NCBI RefSeq assembly: GCF_043641665.1
Contig: NC_092203.1
Location: 3,348,001-3,412,000 of the forward strand
DNA: 64,000 bases
Direction: 5' to 3'
DNA from: Enoplosus armatus
Lineage: Eukaryota > Chordata > Actinopteri > Centrarchiformes > Enoplosidae
A model generated the notes under the pieces. The model searched no databases. It had not been told where the DNA came from and saw only the letters and a program-made list of their open reading frames with translations. Positions 33,778 through 47,230 of the stretch are shown piece by piece. Each line of letters begins with the position of its first letter. Within the stretch, counting starts at the first letter, position 1. Both the position numbers and the translations under genes were made by a program.

Positions 33778-36725
33778 GATCTGCCTTGGTTCCAGTTTGT
33801 TTTACTTACTTTCATTTTACAACCTAGTGTTATATCATGTGGATGGATACGTCTCTTTGTTCCTGTAGTACTATTGTATACCTCAAGTGAAATACTTTGT
33901 GTGTGCAGAATCTAGGTCACATGGAGGCAAAGCGTACTGTCTCCGCTCACACTGTGAAATAATGATTTATTCAGTCTTTAGCCTAAATGGACAGTGAATA
34001 AATTATGGTATTTTGATGTAGGGTATTAGTGAACACAGCATGGGGCTGTCCCATGTGGTGCTGCTTCTCTACGCACCCTGTCACAACGAATACCACTCAG
34101 GTGTGCAGAACACTGACCCTTTTCAAGGAAATAATCTCATGTACGTTGTCATTTGTCTTGCGTGATATAAATTTGCAGAGAGTTGCAGAGCTAACAAGGC
34201 AATGTTCCCTGTGAGATCTGAAACAATTTCAAGTCCTTATTTGACAAGTTGCCCGAGTAATTTGGGCAGCCACTGTTCACATGATGTACTCGTGAATGCG
34301 TGGGTTTGATTCTGACTCTGCTTCAACCCGTTCTCCTCACCTTTCTGTCTACTTCCCGTTTTCTCCTCACCTTCCCTATGTTACATAATCCGATGCCTGG
34401 CAAGGCAAAGTATTCTCTTTATGCTTGTCAGCACTGATCTGCATGATAACTGTAGATATATTCTTCTTTTTTTCATGCAAGATATGACTTTCCCTCCCAG
34501 CCTCCATGCTCAGTCTTACTCATTTTCTATCACTGCCTCACTGGTTACATTCAGTCACTCCGGTTATCTTACCAAGAAACTTTAAAACCGTAACTCTATG
34601 TGTACAGAGTCTACTTGCTTTACAGTTATACTGTGAACCACACAGACTCCTATAACTGCAGTTGAGTTTGATTAAAATGCTTATTTTTGATTAAGTAATT
34701 ATCACCTGTATCTGGAGTTTCCTTGGCTTTATGGAGCTTTATAACGAGTTTCAGCTCCTTGTTTAGCTGTCTGTCTCGCAACTTTACTGTTTTGGTTCAC
34801 TCTCGCCGCTGTACACTACCTACCAACTGTACACTACCTACCAATCTCCTAACAGCAGAAAGACATAGTTAGCTAGACTAGCTGGTGAACATAGGAGCAT
34901 TTAGCAGCTAAAGAGCCAGATATTTCCACGTTTCCATATCTAAACAGTGAAGATATGTCAATGTTCAAAACTTGTTTCTGATTCCCCGTAGTGGCCAAAG
35001 ACACCAATAACTGCCAGGTATAACTTGCGTAGCTAACTAGCAGCTAGCTGACAACATACATTATCTTGCTAATATATGATCTGTTTAGATTGAGGACTGA
35101 GGGAGGTAAAAGAGGTGGTAGACTTATCCATATAGTCTAGGTCGTGGCACTGTGTTCCCATGCCTCCTCCATTATGCAGTTTTCTGTTCAGAGCCTAGAA
35201 CAGGGCTGCCTCCTAAAGCAAACGTGGGGCTTGTCTGCGTATTAATTCCATTTTGCCCGTAAGTAACTTTCGCTCTGAGTACTTTTTATCATTCCGGTTC
35301 AAACTGAGATTTCAAACAACCCTAAGCAGTCCTTTCATCTAAGTAAGATGGAGTAGATATCTGACCATTATCTCGATTCGGTAACGTGTGGTCTGGCTCT
35401 TCTGGGGGAAAAGCAGTGTGTGTGTTCTCCTATATAGGTCTGTCGACTACAGCACAGATATACTTCCACTCACAGCACCTCCTCCTCTTCCTCTCACTGG
35501 CCTTCCTGATGATCTGCCACCACTAATGGACAAACCGTAAGCACATACAACATTGACATCTATTGATCTTCTTGAAAGCTTTTTTACTGTCAGGCTTCAA
35601 GCTCAGATTGTGTCTGTTTGTCTGTGTGCAGGTGTGAAGGCTCAGAAGTCCAACTCACACCAGAGATGATCAGAGCCGAGTTCCTGTCTGGGGAAGCTCT
35701 GGTCTCGAATAGAAACCTCACCAGAGGAACGACAGCCAGGTGAGTAGAGATGCAAGAGAGTTTTTAGGCACAATGAATGCTTATTTACAGGAAGGAAGCA
35801 CTTCCCATGCAATAAATGGGATGAATGTTCAAGTATATTCATATACACACACACGCACACAGATGGTGCTTTTTTGAATGGGCTATAAACATGTTGTATG
35901 AGGGGAAGTCCTCAGGATAAACCAAACATGAAGTTAATGAATGTGCAAATCATGCACCTGGAGTTCCTTCCAACAAAAGCTTCCTGGGAGCTGGAACACA
36001 CTGCATGAAGCTACTTTTTCATAGCAGTGAAGCAGAAAAAAAGATCTAACTTGTTTTTAACTAACTTTGAACATTAATCAAGATTATGTTGTTGGTTGAG
36101 GTTTGAGCAAAGACTCATAACTGAGGATATACTGGATATGTATCACCTTATATGTAAGCTTATCACATAAATTCATCATGTACAGAACATGCTATTATCA
36201 TACTAGTATGTGTTGCTGTTATACTGATGTAATTCGATGTAACTGCTGGATACTGTAACAGTTACTCATTACATGATTGAAAATCTCCCTGCAAATAGGT
36301 CTTTCTTGTAATGTGTTTTAGGACATTGTTTGTTGTATGTTTTCAACTCTTTCAGAGAGACATTTTATAATATTTTGACAAATTATGACATGGCACGTGG
36401 CAAGGACTACTTTATTAGACCTTAAATTAATAGTGGTTTGGAAGCCTTATGGTGATTGCTGCATCAGGGCGCTAGTTTACCCATCAGTCCTTTGAAACAG
36501 CTTTAATTCCTCAGCTCTTCCATCCGTAATGTTAAATTGCTCTGTCGCAGGCAGCAGAAGGAGCTTCAGATGGAGGCGATCTACAGGTCTGAGTTCAATC
36601 AGATGGGGAAAAGAGTGATGACCAGACTGAAGCAACTTGGAGTCACTGACAGAACTTCTCCTTCACCAGGAGCCGACTGTGAATACACGCACACTTCCAG
36701 AAACACACGAAAACCTCCAAAATAG
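18677..36725 (+). CDS. cfap221: Cilia- and flagella-associated protein 221 (PCDP1), 24 coding exons
   Basis: Component of the axonemal central-pair C1d projection, known to bind calmodulin in a CFAP46/54/74 complex. Exons: 18677-18806, 19091-19191, 20187-20273, 20396-20491, 20855-20955, 21160-21263, 22707-22866, 25647-25770, 26250-26376, 26517-26628, 26923-27010, 28482-28571, 29150-29245, 30147-30234, 30501-30592, 31000-31080, 31605-31712, 31798-31980, 32110-32195, 32288-32351, 32574-32674, 35438-35536, 35632-35739, 36551-36725. These give 866 aa with no frame break. Motifs shared with the mammalian protein: DVPNHLLES (about 35-43), [12 protein letters not shown] (122-133), [16 protein letters not shown] (356-363), VHLGKDPLS (382-390), FPFAFP and [13 protein letters not shown]. 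The first third (about 44-260) looks like ASH/MSP-type beta-sandwich sequence; 450-500 is basic and helical (FQQAARK), a possible calmodulin site; 735-775 is proline-rich. The start is the first in-frame ATG after a good acceptor; a longer N-terminus from 18095 is possible. Confidence 0.94.
22181..22462. repeat. 34-35 bp minisatellite in cfap221 intron
   Basis: About seven full degenerate units and one truncated unit of 34-36 bp, each starting gctaac/gctaag and ending cattacttttа-like (attacttta), at 22201, 22237 (short), 22258, 22292, 22326, 22360, 22394 and 22429. No evenly spaced unique spacers exist, so it is a tandem array and not a CRISPR. Confidence 0.85.
22935..23995 (-). mobile_element. 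Truncated LINE (Jockey-superfamily type) with internal deletion
   Basis: Read on the minus strand, the segment begins inside a reverse transcriptase ([19 protein letters not shown], then [19 protein letters not shown]). It jumps directly to [16 protein letters not shown] and the C-terminal [22 protein letters not shown] and [15 protein letters not shown] regions. The catalytic core between them (including the expected YADD box) is missing. Several frame breaks are visible. The 3' end carries an AT-rich tract with (TA)n at 23170-23196 and the 'tttattgatccccgggggg' tail common in fish LINEs. Clade (L2, Rex1 or CR1-like) not determined. Confidence 0.85.
27355..27383. repeat. (TG)n microsatellite in cfap221 intron
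   Basis: About 14 TG units; the complementary (CA)n tract follows about 106 bp downstream. Confidence 0.95.
27490..27545. repeat. (CA)n microsatellite in cfap221 intron
   Basis: About 28 perfect CA units, inverted relative to the (TG)n tract upstream. Confidence 0.95.
28290..28445. repeat. Fragment of dispersed 'tagctaaatgctaac' repeat family, reverse orientation
   Basis: Contains 'gtcggtccaccactttggtc' and 'ctaaaatatctcagtagcta', which I recognise as the distal part of a common fish repeat whose proximal part is at 48345-48835 and 53278-53425. Family class unknown. Confidence 0.5.
29560..30050 (+). mobile_element. Degenerate LINE C-terminal fragment in cfap221 intron
   Basis: An open stretch ending at 29793 reads [19 protein letters not shown] and on. 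After a frame break, the translation shows CTLC (from 29854), then [19 protein letters not shown], the CxxC...H...C tail typical of non-LTR retrotransposon polyproteins, followed by stops. No reverse transcriptase core is present. Fixed within the intron between exons 13 and 14. Confidence 0.65.
33741..33773. repeat. (GT)n microsatellite in cfap221 intron
   Basis: About 16 GT units within the 2.76-kb intron 32675-35437. Confidence 0.95.
34733..35080. repeat. Dispersed repeat family B, copy 1
   Basis: Shares 'tttactgttttggttcac', 'agctggtgaacata', 'gagcatttagcagctaaaga' and the order of these blocks with copies at 55461-55935 and 59868-60410. Noncoding; class unknown. Confidence 0.75.
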
Positions 36726-36875
36726 GCTCTGTGCACATATACACACTCATGCATGAATAAACACCATTGCAGGGCTACAACTAAGCATTATACCCATCCT
36801 ACTCGCCCATACGAGACTCTGCATTGTCTGCCCTGCCACTTGTGCAAAATAAAACCTGGTTACTTCCACGCCCAC
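36726..36875 (+). other. cfap221: cfap221 3' UTR with poly(A) signals
   Basis: AATAAA occurs at 36756-36761 and 36848-36853, so the 3' UTR is probably about 50-150 bp. Confidence 0.7.
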
Positions 36876-39800
36876 TCATAAGCCTCCCTCCCACCCACTT
36901 AAAATTGCCACTAAGCTCCCCTCCTATGGTCTCTTACAAAGCCTTGAAATTCGTTCTCCCTCCACCCACACACATCCATATATAAGCACAGCTACAGTAT
37001 ATTCTAACAAGCTACATCACATTACTGACAACTGCATTCAGTTAAAGATGATAATTCTGCATTCGTGTACTGTACTTTATGGTGTCGTTGTCAGTGAGCA
37101 ACACACAGCGCTTATTACTATTAAACTGTGTTATGTTGCATATAACTGTGTCATACTTGATCTTTGGTGACAGCTGAAGGTGATTGACCCTTTTCAATGC
37201 TTTCCACTGGTGTGACAGGGAGCCTTGATTGCTGATTTACAGATTTCCAGGTCAAAAAAGTAACACTAGCTCTCCACATTGATTAGCATCCAATCTCCAA
37301 TTTGTGTAACTGCCCGCTGATTTGTAGCCGCCCGAGGAGTGGGTATTACTTCCACATTTATTTGAAAACATCAATTCAACATTTACAAGTTTGTATTTAT
37401 GTGGTTGTAAAAAGGAAAGCTTCTTAGGTCAGAATTTAATTTTCTAAAAGAGCTGACACCCTGTGAACTCATTGGGACGGAGTCCAGTACAGCAATGTGT
37501 CTGCTCTCACCCCTAGAGGGAGCTCCAGCTCTGTGAGTTTTACAATTAGAGGAGGTTTCCTCATTTATTTGTCCTTCAGTGAGTGTGTGTGTACTCACCT
37601 AATGGCATTGTGCTTCAGAAAAATACAGTAAAAGGACAGTGCTGATTTGACACAAACACACACACACACACACATGCGCACAGTTTCTATAAAAAACGTT
37701 ACATCCATTAGACATGGGGTTGGACCCACACAGTAATACTAAAGCCTATAGCCATACTGCTTCACCGTCAGAATACATTGAGGTGACAGTAGAGGGTGGG
37801 CTCAGAGCTCCTGCTTTCACTGCAGCTTAAAAAAGAGACATTCCACTGAGCTCATGTAATTACATTTTTGCAATACTATCGCCACATTTAATTGAAGCCA
37901 CGGCAATGATATACATTTAATAAGTAATAGACAGTGTAATAATAGTAGCAGAAATGTGTGTGAGAGAGAGAAACAATGTCTGTTTGATGTGTGTGAAGAG
38001 GCAGAGAGAAATAGGAAATGAGGAGATGCAGTGCAGCAGCATACTCCTATTACAGTCAGTTTGTATAATTCATTCCCCAGCAGGCAGCATCTACCATTTC
38101 CAGTAATGATAAAAAATATCGTATGTACCATTGTTCCTTTTACAGTTGGCTTCCCTGTAAAGCTTTCACCCCGTGAATGTACAGTAGTTGCTTTTATTCT
38201 TTTCTACATCCGGATTGAAAAAGGAGGTGAAAGACTTACAATAGTTCAGTTGTTGTGTTCGCCACAATGACCAGACATTTCCTCAGAAACCTGGAAATCT
38301 AGTGAAAACGAGAGGCCATTTGTGAGACAGAATCTGCCTCTATTGCTGTCTCTGTACTCCGTCGGCCACTATTTACAACTCCTGGGAGAAACCCAACAAT
38401 AACCTGCGGCAACAGACGTGATTGCTGCTTTTAACAGCATCCTTTTTTTCCTGCCTGTCCATCTCTCTGCCTTGAACACACTCCATCCTTGGCTCACACT
38501 TTCCGTTGCCCCTCTTCCTCGCATTCAGCTTTTCACTTCACACCTTTCGCTGAATTACTCCTTGAAACTTCCTGAGAAATTGTGTCGCGTTTTTTTGGTC
38601 TTTTTTTTTTGCCACAGAGTAATGGCCCCTCAGAGATACCACATTCTCTAGGCGAACCCAGCAACTTCTGTGAAAAACTGAAATATGTTTGGTCCGACTT
38701 TGAGCAAAGTCTTTGACGCAGGAATGGCTTCAAGAAGTGAGGCATGCAAGATTTGTTTATCCTCGAACTCTTGAGGCTTTTAAAAGGAAAACAGCCTACT
38801 TCCTAATTTTTGAAATAATTTGGAATGGACATGGCTTCAGTCATGTCTGTGTCTTCAACCAAGGAGAGAAGAGAAGAGGAGTGTTTATTAAAATGTGGAG
38901 GATGGTTAGGTCACTGTGTATGACAGCCAGAGATAACAAACATAAAATCTCCTCAGCCCTTATGCCATGTCAGCTGCTTATCCACCATAAACAACTTTGC
39001 TCAGAATAATAGCCGTGACATCTTCACCGACTATTTCTGAACTTCAGCTGAGGGTCATGCAAATGTTGAGTCTGCTTCACGCTTTGTCCTTGATGATAGA
39101 GAGGCGTAATGGCTGTGGCAGTGGCAAGGTGCCCTGAACCATTTGCAGAGCGGAGCCACTGAAAGGCCCATCTAAATTAAGCGATGGCGCTTCTACTTCT
39201 GTCAAAATTGAGTGCACTTAAGTGGGAGGCAACAACTGAGCCGGCACAAGGTGGACACGTCTGTGAGTTGCCCTCTCAAGCGGGCTTCTAATGGAGGCAG
39301 ATCAGAGAAGCAGCAACAGGTGAACTGAGTCTTTGGTCGTGCAATTGCCGCTGCTTTCTCCACCTACTCAAAATCAGAGCTCCAAAGGTGTTCAATGGAG
39401 TTCTTGCACATATAATTCACTCCAGCAAAAAGTTTCTTCAAAGCTCCACTTGCGGATACTAGATGGCGTTGTGCATGAGAGGCTGCAGGTAGTGCAATCT
39501 GGTTTGATAATCTAGAAGCTAATAGTAAGTAGCTTAGCAAAGTAGCAGTGCTACCATCTCAGCTTCGATTCTAGTGGAATTCATGTTATTTTATGTTGTT
39601 AAGCCACCTTTAACTCACATATTTAAATCTAATAAATTGTAATTTAATTTATGACAAATGTAAAGCTATATAAAATAGATAAGAAAGCTTAATAAAGACA
39701 GTTTATTTGTAGATTTTATCCTTATCAGAAGGCAAAGTGAAGTATCTGCATATTTTAAGGTATGTGGTTCTATAACAAAGTTAAAATTACTTGGGGTAAA

Positions 39801-42800
39801 ATAAATAATCAGGCTCAAAGGCATAAAATGAGAGCATTACAACCTTTTTATCTGTTACACAGTTTGTCAGTCAACCTGGAAACGTAAAACCCTTTTTGAG
39901 ATCATTCAACATGGTATAGTGTACATAGTATTTATTGTTATTTAGTATGTTTGCCTTGTTCCCCAAAATATAAAATAAATGTTGAACTACCAGATATGTT
40001 ATCAAAGAAATTCTTCTTATTTCTGTAGAAAGAGATTATTTGTAGAGATTATTATTATGTGTTTATTTGTAGAAAGAAACTGTACAATCAAGGGGAGGTG
40101 TATTAAACTTAATGTCTTTTCAGCCTTTAATCTTGATTGAATGATTGATTTATTCATTGATCAACCCTTTCAAATCCACCTTCTTGCTGTGCTCAAATTG
40201 AGTGGAAAAAGTACTAGAAATGTAGTGGTTTTATATTATTCAGTGACTGCTCAACGCCTTGTAACTTTTAAAAAAATTTCTACTGTCACTTTTCCAAACT
40301 CCAAACCTAGAGCGAGTTTGCGATCTTGAGAAAATAGCTCATAACTCAGGCCTAGAGTCATCATCTCCCCATAGGCTGCAGCTTTTATTCATGATCTTGC
40401 GAAAATTATGAGTCACCTTTGAGTGAGCTGTATGCTGTGGTTTCTTTGTTTGACGCACTTTAGCTCGAGTTATTATGTGTTGGATAAAAAAGTAAAAATG
40501 TGAATGACGGCGATGTTCGGTTGTCTTATAGGCGGAATAATTACCCCGTACTAAAACTTCATGTGCCTATTTACTCATACACCTTTTACTGAAAAATACT
40601 CTGAACTTCTACTTTGGAATAAATTACTGCTTTGTTTTGTAGTAGCTCAGTCTTGATTCGTGCACATTCTCTACCTACATTGCACTTGATAACCTTCATC
40701 ACTGACGCATTTGTGTTTGTGGTGTTAATATGTTGTATTTTGAAATGTCAGTGTTCTGCAACCCTTGACATAACCTGAAGCAATACAAAATTGCTGTATT
40801 CTGAGTCATCTGAGGGGTGAGGTTGCAATGCTTGTGATGCTATCAGTCACTGTTAGCTTTATGAAATACTTACTCCTTACCGTTGGCCTCTACTAAGTGG
40901 TGTCATACTGTCAAAGATGTAAAAGCTACAAATAACTCGGCAGAATTGCAAATGCAGTGGGGGTGTTTAAAGAGTTACGGTGGATTCTGAGGTGCCTGAA
41001 TAAATGAAAGTCCTGGTCTTTACCTGATTGGATTGAACTCAAATCAGTCGTTGTGCTCTCCTATCCACAGTGGATATAGCACATTAACAAATCTCCATCT
41101 TTCATCATGGAACTTGCCGTTGCATCAAAATGTCCTGGCTTCATGGCCTTTAGGCAGAGATGCAGAGATGTGATAGAATAGGTTCTCCACTCTTTGGGGG
41201 GAAAAGACACCATCAAATGTTTCATTCAATTTCCAGAAACGATTTAAACCTCGCCCTGATTACCCTAATCGAAGTAGTGCTGGACAGAGCTGAGCCAGAG
41301 GGGGATAGTCTCAGCTGAAGGTAAAAGATGACCTGTAGGTGTTGGCTCAATCTCAAACAACCTTGCACTCTGTGTGGGTGATCCAGTGCGTATGAGTTTA
41401 CCTCCATTACAAGCACCATTTCGATGGTTTCTTTCAAATCCTACCTGTATCTGACAGGATTTACTCCCAAGAACCTGAAACTCAGATCAGAGATTACTGC
41501 TGGATGTCTCTTAGGCTTAACACCACATGTGAAATTGGAGATGACTGAACAACAGGAGGATCCAAATAAGAAAAACCAACAGGCAGATGTCACGGTACCC
41601 AACGACTTGACAGAGGGACTAATACTCTGGATTCTGAGAAAAAAGGCTAAATGGAATCTGGGTACTCTTAAGGACAATTTTGTAACAAGGCCAAGGGTTT
41701 GTTCACGTCTGTTTCTGTGTAAATGCTCTTGAGCAAGAACTGATTTTCTCTGTAAGACACCAAGTACCCATGTATACATATTGAGTGCTACAAAAATCCA
41801 TGCCAAAGAAGACAGTACGCTAGAAGTATTATTTGCTTGCAAACTTGTCCACCAAGTGGCACTACAGTCCCCAGAACTACTTTTGCCACACAGGTGAGGC
41901 CCATTTTTTTTTTTTTAATTTCACATCACTTTCTCTGTTATTATTCTTTAGTGGGTCTAATTCAGGGAATGACAGACCGGAAATATGATTCATATCAGTA
42001 TCTGGAAATGCATTTCCAAAGATGGATGCACTATCCAAGAATGTGAATTTGGTATACTTGTCAGTTTGATTGGCAGTGAACATGGTTAGGCTACATAAAG
42101 AGCCATGCTTTCATTTCAGGTTGTGAGGGGTGTGCACTGCAGCATTAAATAGGCCACCGACACAAAACGGGGACCACATAAATCCCCCTGACATTTCCAC
42201 GGACGGAAATACAAATGTTTATTTGTGATGGGGGGGGGGAAACAAACGGCAAATAAAATCCTTTTTTGTCAAGGAGAATGGGCAGGCCTTACCTTGGGTT
42301 GGGTATTTCTGGAGCCTGGATAAAAAAACACTGACTGTGTCGAGGATTGGCTACAGATCCAGCAGCTTTCAAGGTTGTATCACAGGATTTCATGATTAAA
42401 AAAGGTTTTGTAGTAATTCATTCAATTTGTTTAATATCTGTATATAAGCGTTTACTATTCTGGCCCTCGTGGTCAGAGATAAGAGAACTTCCATTCAGCC
42501 ATCTGCATTTCTTGATCTCAGTTGTGCGTCTTTAACAAAAACTATTTCCCAGAGACAGAAATTGGAGCTAATTTAAGCTGTTTTTCTGGGAACATATTTT
42601 CTATTTAAGGTAGAGCTTTACAAGATGTCAGGGTCAAGACCCAAATTATTGTTGCTTGCGGGCATGTGCAGTAGATCCTGCTACCTTATTAGAGAATGCC
42701 CTGTTCTCTGAGTATCATATGTGTCACTATTCTGGTGAAATTGCAGGTTTGTCAAAATATCCACATCTTATACCCCTGGGGCAATTTGCTATCTATTTCC

Positions 42801-45800
42801 TATACTTGGCAAATTAAGTGATTGTTATTCAGAGTGCTATCCTAAACGTTTTATGAAGACAGTGAAGAGGGCGACAGGGAAGCAGAAGCACATAGTTCTA
42901 ACATAAAATACTATAATAATAAACTTTATTTATATAGCACTTTAAAAAAGGGACAGACAGCTAAGCGCAAATGAATTCATAAAGGCAGGATAAGGGAAAT
43001 AGCAGCGTAAAGGCAAGCTGAGTTAGTTAATCTAATTTGCAAGTGGAGTCTTTGCACCTTGCAAAGTATCATGGTGTCAGCAGATACTACAGTGTTCACA
43101 CTTCAATATACAGCCACCTAAAGGAAACTGTGACATCTGTGGTGCGACGCCATAATGCTGAAAGGATTTAAAGATTCAGTTGAAGTACAAACACTAAAGG
43201 TAGTTGAAATGTCAGTCGGAGTGTAGGTGGTAAATTGATGTGGAAGACCTGTCAGTTGAAGTGGAAAGAAATGAGTGCCAGACCACGTGTATATGCTGAG
43301 AGACAATGTCAGCTGAAGTGTTAGCACTGAAAGCAGTTGAAGTGAGTAAATTGTGTATGGAACTTAGAAGGTAGGAATGGGAAGGGAGGAAGAGCTGAAA
43401 AAGTTTTTTAGTTGTTGTTCAAAGAATAAGATCTGAGGCCTGAATGGGTTTGAAGTGTAAGCACTGCAATCAGTTGAAATGTCAGTATCATTGTCATGTT
43501 TCTGTAATATCATGACTTGAACTTGCAATTCTTACCACAAAACCTGCGCCACTGGCAGGGTTAATCCTTTCAAAAGACAAAAGTAGATAGGAAAACAAAA
43601 TACTGCTCTTATGTCATGCTTGGTGTGAAAGCACTGCTTTCGGTGCTATAGTGTAAGATAATTAGAAACCCTAAGTGGTCTTAACATCGGTGGAGTTCTT
43701 TTAATTAAAGCCAACCCTCAGTAGCTGAAGTTGACTCCTGACACTGTTCAGCCATACAACTTGAACACTCACACATGTTCACAAGAATACCCAAGAGAAC
43801 CACCGCCACTTAAGAACTCAAATCGCTCCAGTGAAGAGCCTAGAGGGGAGTATTGCTTTCAACAACAGCTACCAATGCATGCGTGCTGTAGGAAAAGCTA
43901 TTTTCTTTCTATAAGACACAAAACAACATCAGAATCAGAAAGGTGGTTAGTAGCTGCTTGTTTACTGCTAATTAGCTGAGTAACCACAGTGAAGTAAGCT
44001 CTACAGGCTCCAAGCTATCTATCCAATTACTGAATCCTTTCAATTAAACTGTACTTCAGAGTTTTGCTGTTGTATACTGCAGTCATACATTTACTGGTAC
44101 ATTCTTTACCACTGTTTTTGTTGGCTGGGTTTCTAGTATTAGAGGCACATATCTTTTACCAGGCAGGGAATGTGTGGAGTTAGTTGTAAGTGGTTGTACA
44201 CGCCACCACAGTATGTTGGAAGTGCTGCCAGATGGTGCAGCTTCCAGCTGCTGCCGTTGAAAAAGTACATGTTGTCAAGATTAATTAAGCTTAAGAGAAA
44301 CAGGTGAATCTCTATCACAAATATTAATGTTTAAATGAATACATAAAATATAAAAAAATAAAATACAGCAAGACATATCAGTGTTTCAAAAACTGAATGT
44401 TTGAAGTGTAGCAAGTATGGTGGTTGATCACAGACTTTTTCTTTCCCGAACCTTAACCCCATGTTTTAGTTGCCTAACCGTACCTGAACCACATTGAAGT
44501 AAATCAATGTAATGACCATGGAATTATGGTCAGTAAAATGTATATTTTTATATTGTATTAGATATTAAATCCAGAGTTGCTACAGTAGTTTGCGTTTGTA
44601 TGTTTGTATGTCACCCAGTTTTGGTTGATTCAAGAGTTATGGCACTTAATGTCAAATAGGCCACGCCTGCAAGACTTTGGCAAACAATTATAGAAAAGAA
44701 AAATACTTTTCCCCATATATGGTATGTACCAAGTTTGGTGAGGATTCAATGATATTTATGTAGGAGAAGATACAAAAAAAGAATTCTTTATAGCTCTTGA
44801 GTTATTTGCCAAAACTCTACGTGCTTTATAGTTGGCTACACATTGGCACCATTGGTAACATGTTTGAATATGTTGAATGCCTGATCAGGGGCCAGTATGA
44901 TTTCTTTAGCATGGTTGGTTCTTGAGATTTAGATGTTCTCATGTACAGTCCATTACATCCATATGGCAGCAAATAATATTATTTTTAAAAAGTTTCTTTT
45001 TTCTTTGCTTTCTGAGGATAGAATAGATAGATGTTTTAACTCTGTCATACAACCTGTCATACCTTACTGACAGTTGTCCATCAACCATGACACAATCTGC
45101 TAATATGAAATATTCTGTACGCTCCGCTGCACATATACAATGTGATAAATGCACAGAATATTGATGGAAAATACCCACATTGCCATACTCTCATTAATGT
45201 ATTATAATGCTAATATATTCCTCCAACCTGTTTAAAACACACAGTTATATTCCCAAAATGAATTTAATGCTCCATCTGATTTACTGATCATCATCGTCAG
45301 GAATGCACAAGGTCAAACCCCCTCGCTGTGATGATTGTCAGTGCAATCATTCAACCTTAAAATTATGTGAAAAATACACCCAGATTCGGCGCAGGCATCT
45401 TGGTTGTGTGCCTGCTACTAAAATGACTATTTGCTGTCTGTTTTTTTGTCTGGCTCCGTTCCTCTCCGCTCCATCTGACATTTTTCGAGCAAGAGAGCTT
45501 CATTTTAACCACTGCCAGATTTGTGGATCCTGCTATGCGCTGGGCATTCTGCCGTAATCCGAGATCACAGTGCGTTTGGTTAACCTCAGAGACATTTGTA
45601 ACTACATTCTCCACCTATGTGACAAGAGAGACATGTTAGAAAATCTTTTAAGCTCTCTTTACTGTTGAGTTTTACTGAACTTGACCTTGAGAAGTATTTT
45701 TCCTTATTCTGGACTCATATTTCTTATAATTGATTTTACAGTAACTAAAGCAATTTAATTAATAAAGGTCTTTCCTCATTTTGAGTAGCTGCAGTAATAG

Positions 45801-45984
45801 CAAAATGTTCCAGCTATCAAAACTGCCAAAATCAGAGTTAATTAGAGCACAAATAGTTGATAACTCCCTTCTGTGTAATTGTTCAAGCGTCTTCACAAAA
45901 TGAAAGGAGAGGAGGGCACACAGTGAGAAATAGAAGTTTAATTTGAGTTTTAATGTTTCAACATTGCAGCAGTGTAGTGCCGTC

Positions 45985-46067
<83 letters not shown>

Positions 46068-46689
46068 TGCACAGCTTTAGTAAACACATCACTGGTTTAT
46101 TTTTGCTGGAAATCTAAATTGAGAGCAGCAAATAAGACTGTGGATTGTTCAACTGTAATATAAATTAAACAGACTCAATTTTTGATATCTGCACAGTCGG
46201 TTTTAAAAGTCAAAACAAAGTTAGAATACATAATGCAGAGTTTTATTAAGAGTACAATTTACTTGCATTCAAGCTATTGGGTGTGACGCATGTATGTTAG
46301 CTAATCAGTGCAATTAGAATTAGTAGTGCATTATTTCCTTATTTCAAAATAAGATCATTCAGAATATTGTGTTTACTTTAGGAACGAATGCAAAAATGCC
46401 TCAGAGGTTTTATGTGCGATGGAGGGACAGACGGTCTGAAAGACAGATAGTCCAGGGCTGATGGTGCCTCCGCTGATTTCATCACAACGGGCAATTATGC
46501 CTGCGCATTATCATCTTAAGATATCAACGGGCTACCAGGTCTGGACTCCTTTCATTTGAATTATGCCTGCTCTCTCCTGTGCTGTGGCATTTCACATATG
46601 CTGTCACAGCAGGCAAACACCACAAGCCTATATTGCCCAGTATCCACTAGATCTTTGCAGAAATGCCTATTCCGCCATACCTGTCTGGT
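36876..46689. other. Intergenic region, no gene supported
   Basis: I examined all open frames and found none with splice context and protein similarity. Seen: a (CA)n tract at about 37651-37673, a short 'aactttatttatatagcac' dispersed-repeat start at about 42918-42936, tandem-like 'cagttgaagt' phrases across 43170-43470, and a long (GT)n at 45989-46064. TMEM177 and PTPN4, which I recall next in mammals, are not visible. Confidence 0.6.
45989..46064. repeat. Long perfect (GT)n microsatellite
   Basis: About 38 uninterrupted GT/TG units (76 bp), the longest simple repeat in the window. Confidence 0.97.
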
Positions 46690-47230
46690 CAAGTCAATTT
46701 TATTTATATAGCCCAATATCACAACTCACAATTTGCCTCAAGGGGCTTTACAATCTGTACAGCATACAACCCTCTGTCCTTAGACCCTCGATTCAAATGA
46801 GGAAAAAATCCATAATATCTGTAATAAGATACAGGATTAATATAGAACAACATATAGAACTTTCCATAAGAACATTACAAAACTACTGAGAAAGAAAAAC
46901 AACTGACCGAATGACATGAGATATGACAAAATACAAGAAAATCCAACTTTTCAGCAATTATGCAACAAATGAATTCATGCGGTGCACAAATAGACTAGGC
47001 AGGTAGAATAACATAAGCACAAATCCAATACTATTGAAAGTGAATATAAATAAACCAAAATAAAAAGGGCTTTACGGTGATGTGAAAGAGATTTAAAAGG
47101 CTCTGACTTTGCCAGCCAAACTGGTCCAAAGCCCGGCCTTGCCAAGTCTTACAGATAATCATTAAAACCTTGGAACCATGAATTATAAAACAGGCAGCCA
47201 CTGTAGACATCTTAAACCATGGGAGATATA
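46690..47230. repeat. Dispersed teleost repeat, 'tatatagcccaatatcac' family
   Basis: Opens with 'ttttatttatatagcccaat', 'tttgcctcaaggggcttta' and 'tctgtccttagaccctcgat', a sequence I know as frequent in fish genomes, and continues with diverged AT-rich sequence up to 'ttggaaccatgaattataaa' and 'caggcagccactgtagaca'. Right boundary uncertain. Noncoding. Confidence 0.7.

Noticed and set aside
41424..41842. Overlapping ORFs on both strands (102 and 133 codons)
   Set aside because: No splice context, no similarity; long ORFs of this size occur by chance in 64 kb.
45303..45557. Cysteine-rich 84-codon ORF
   Set aside because: CxxC pairs hinted at a zinc finger, but spacing fits no known finger and there is no transcript context.
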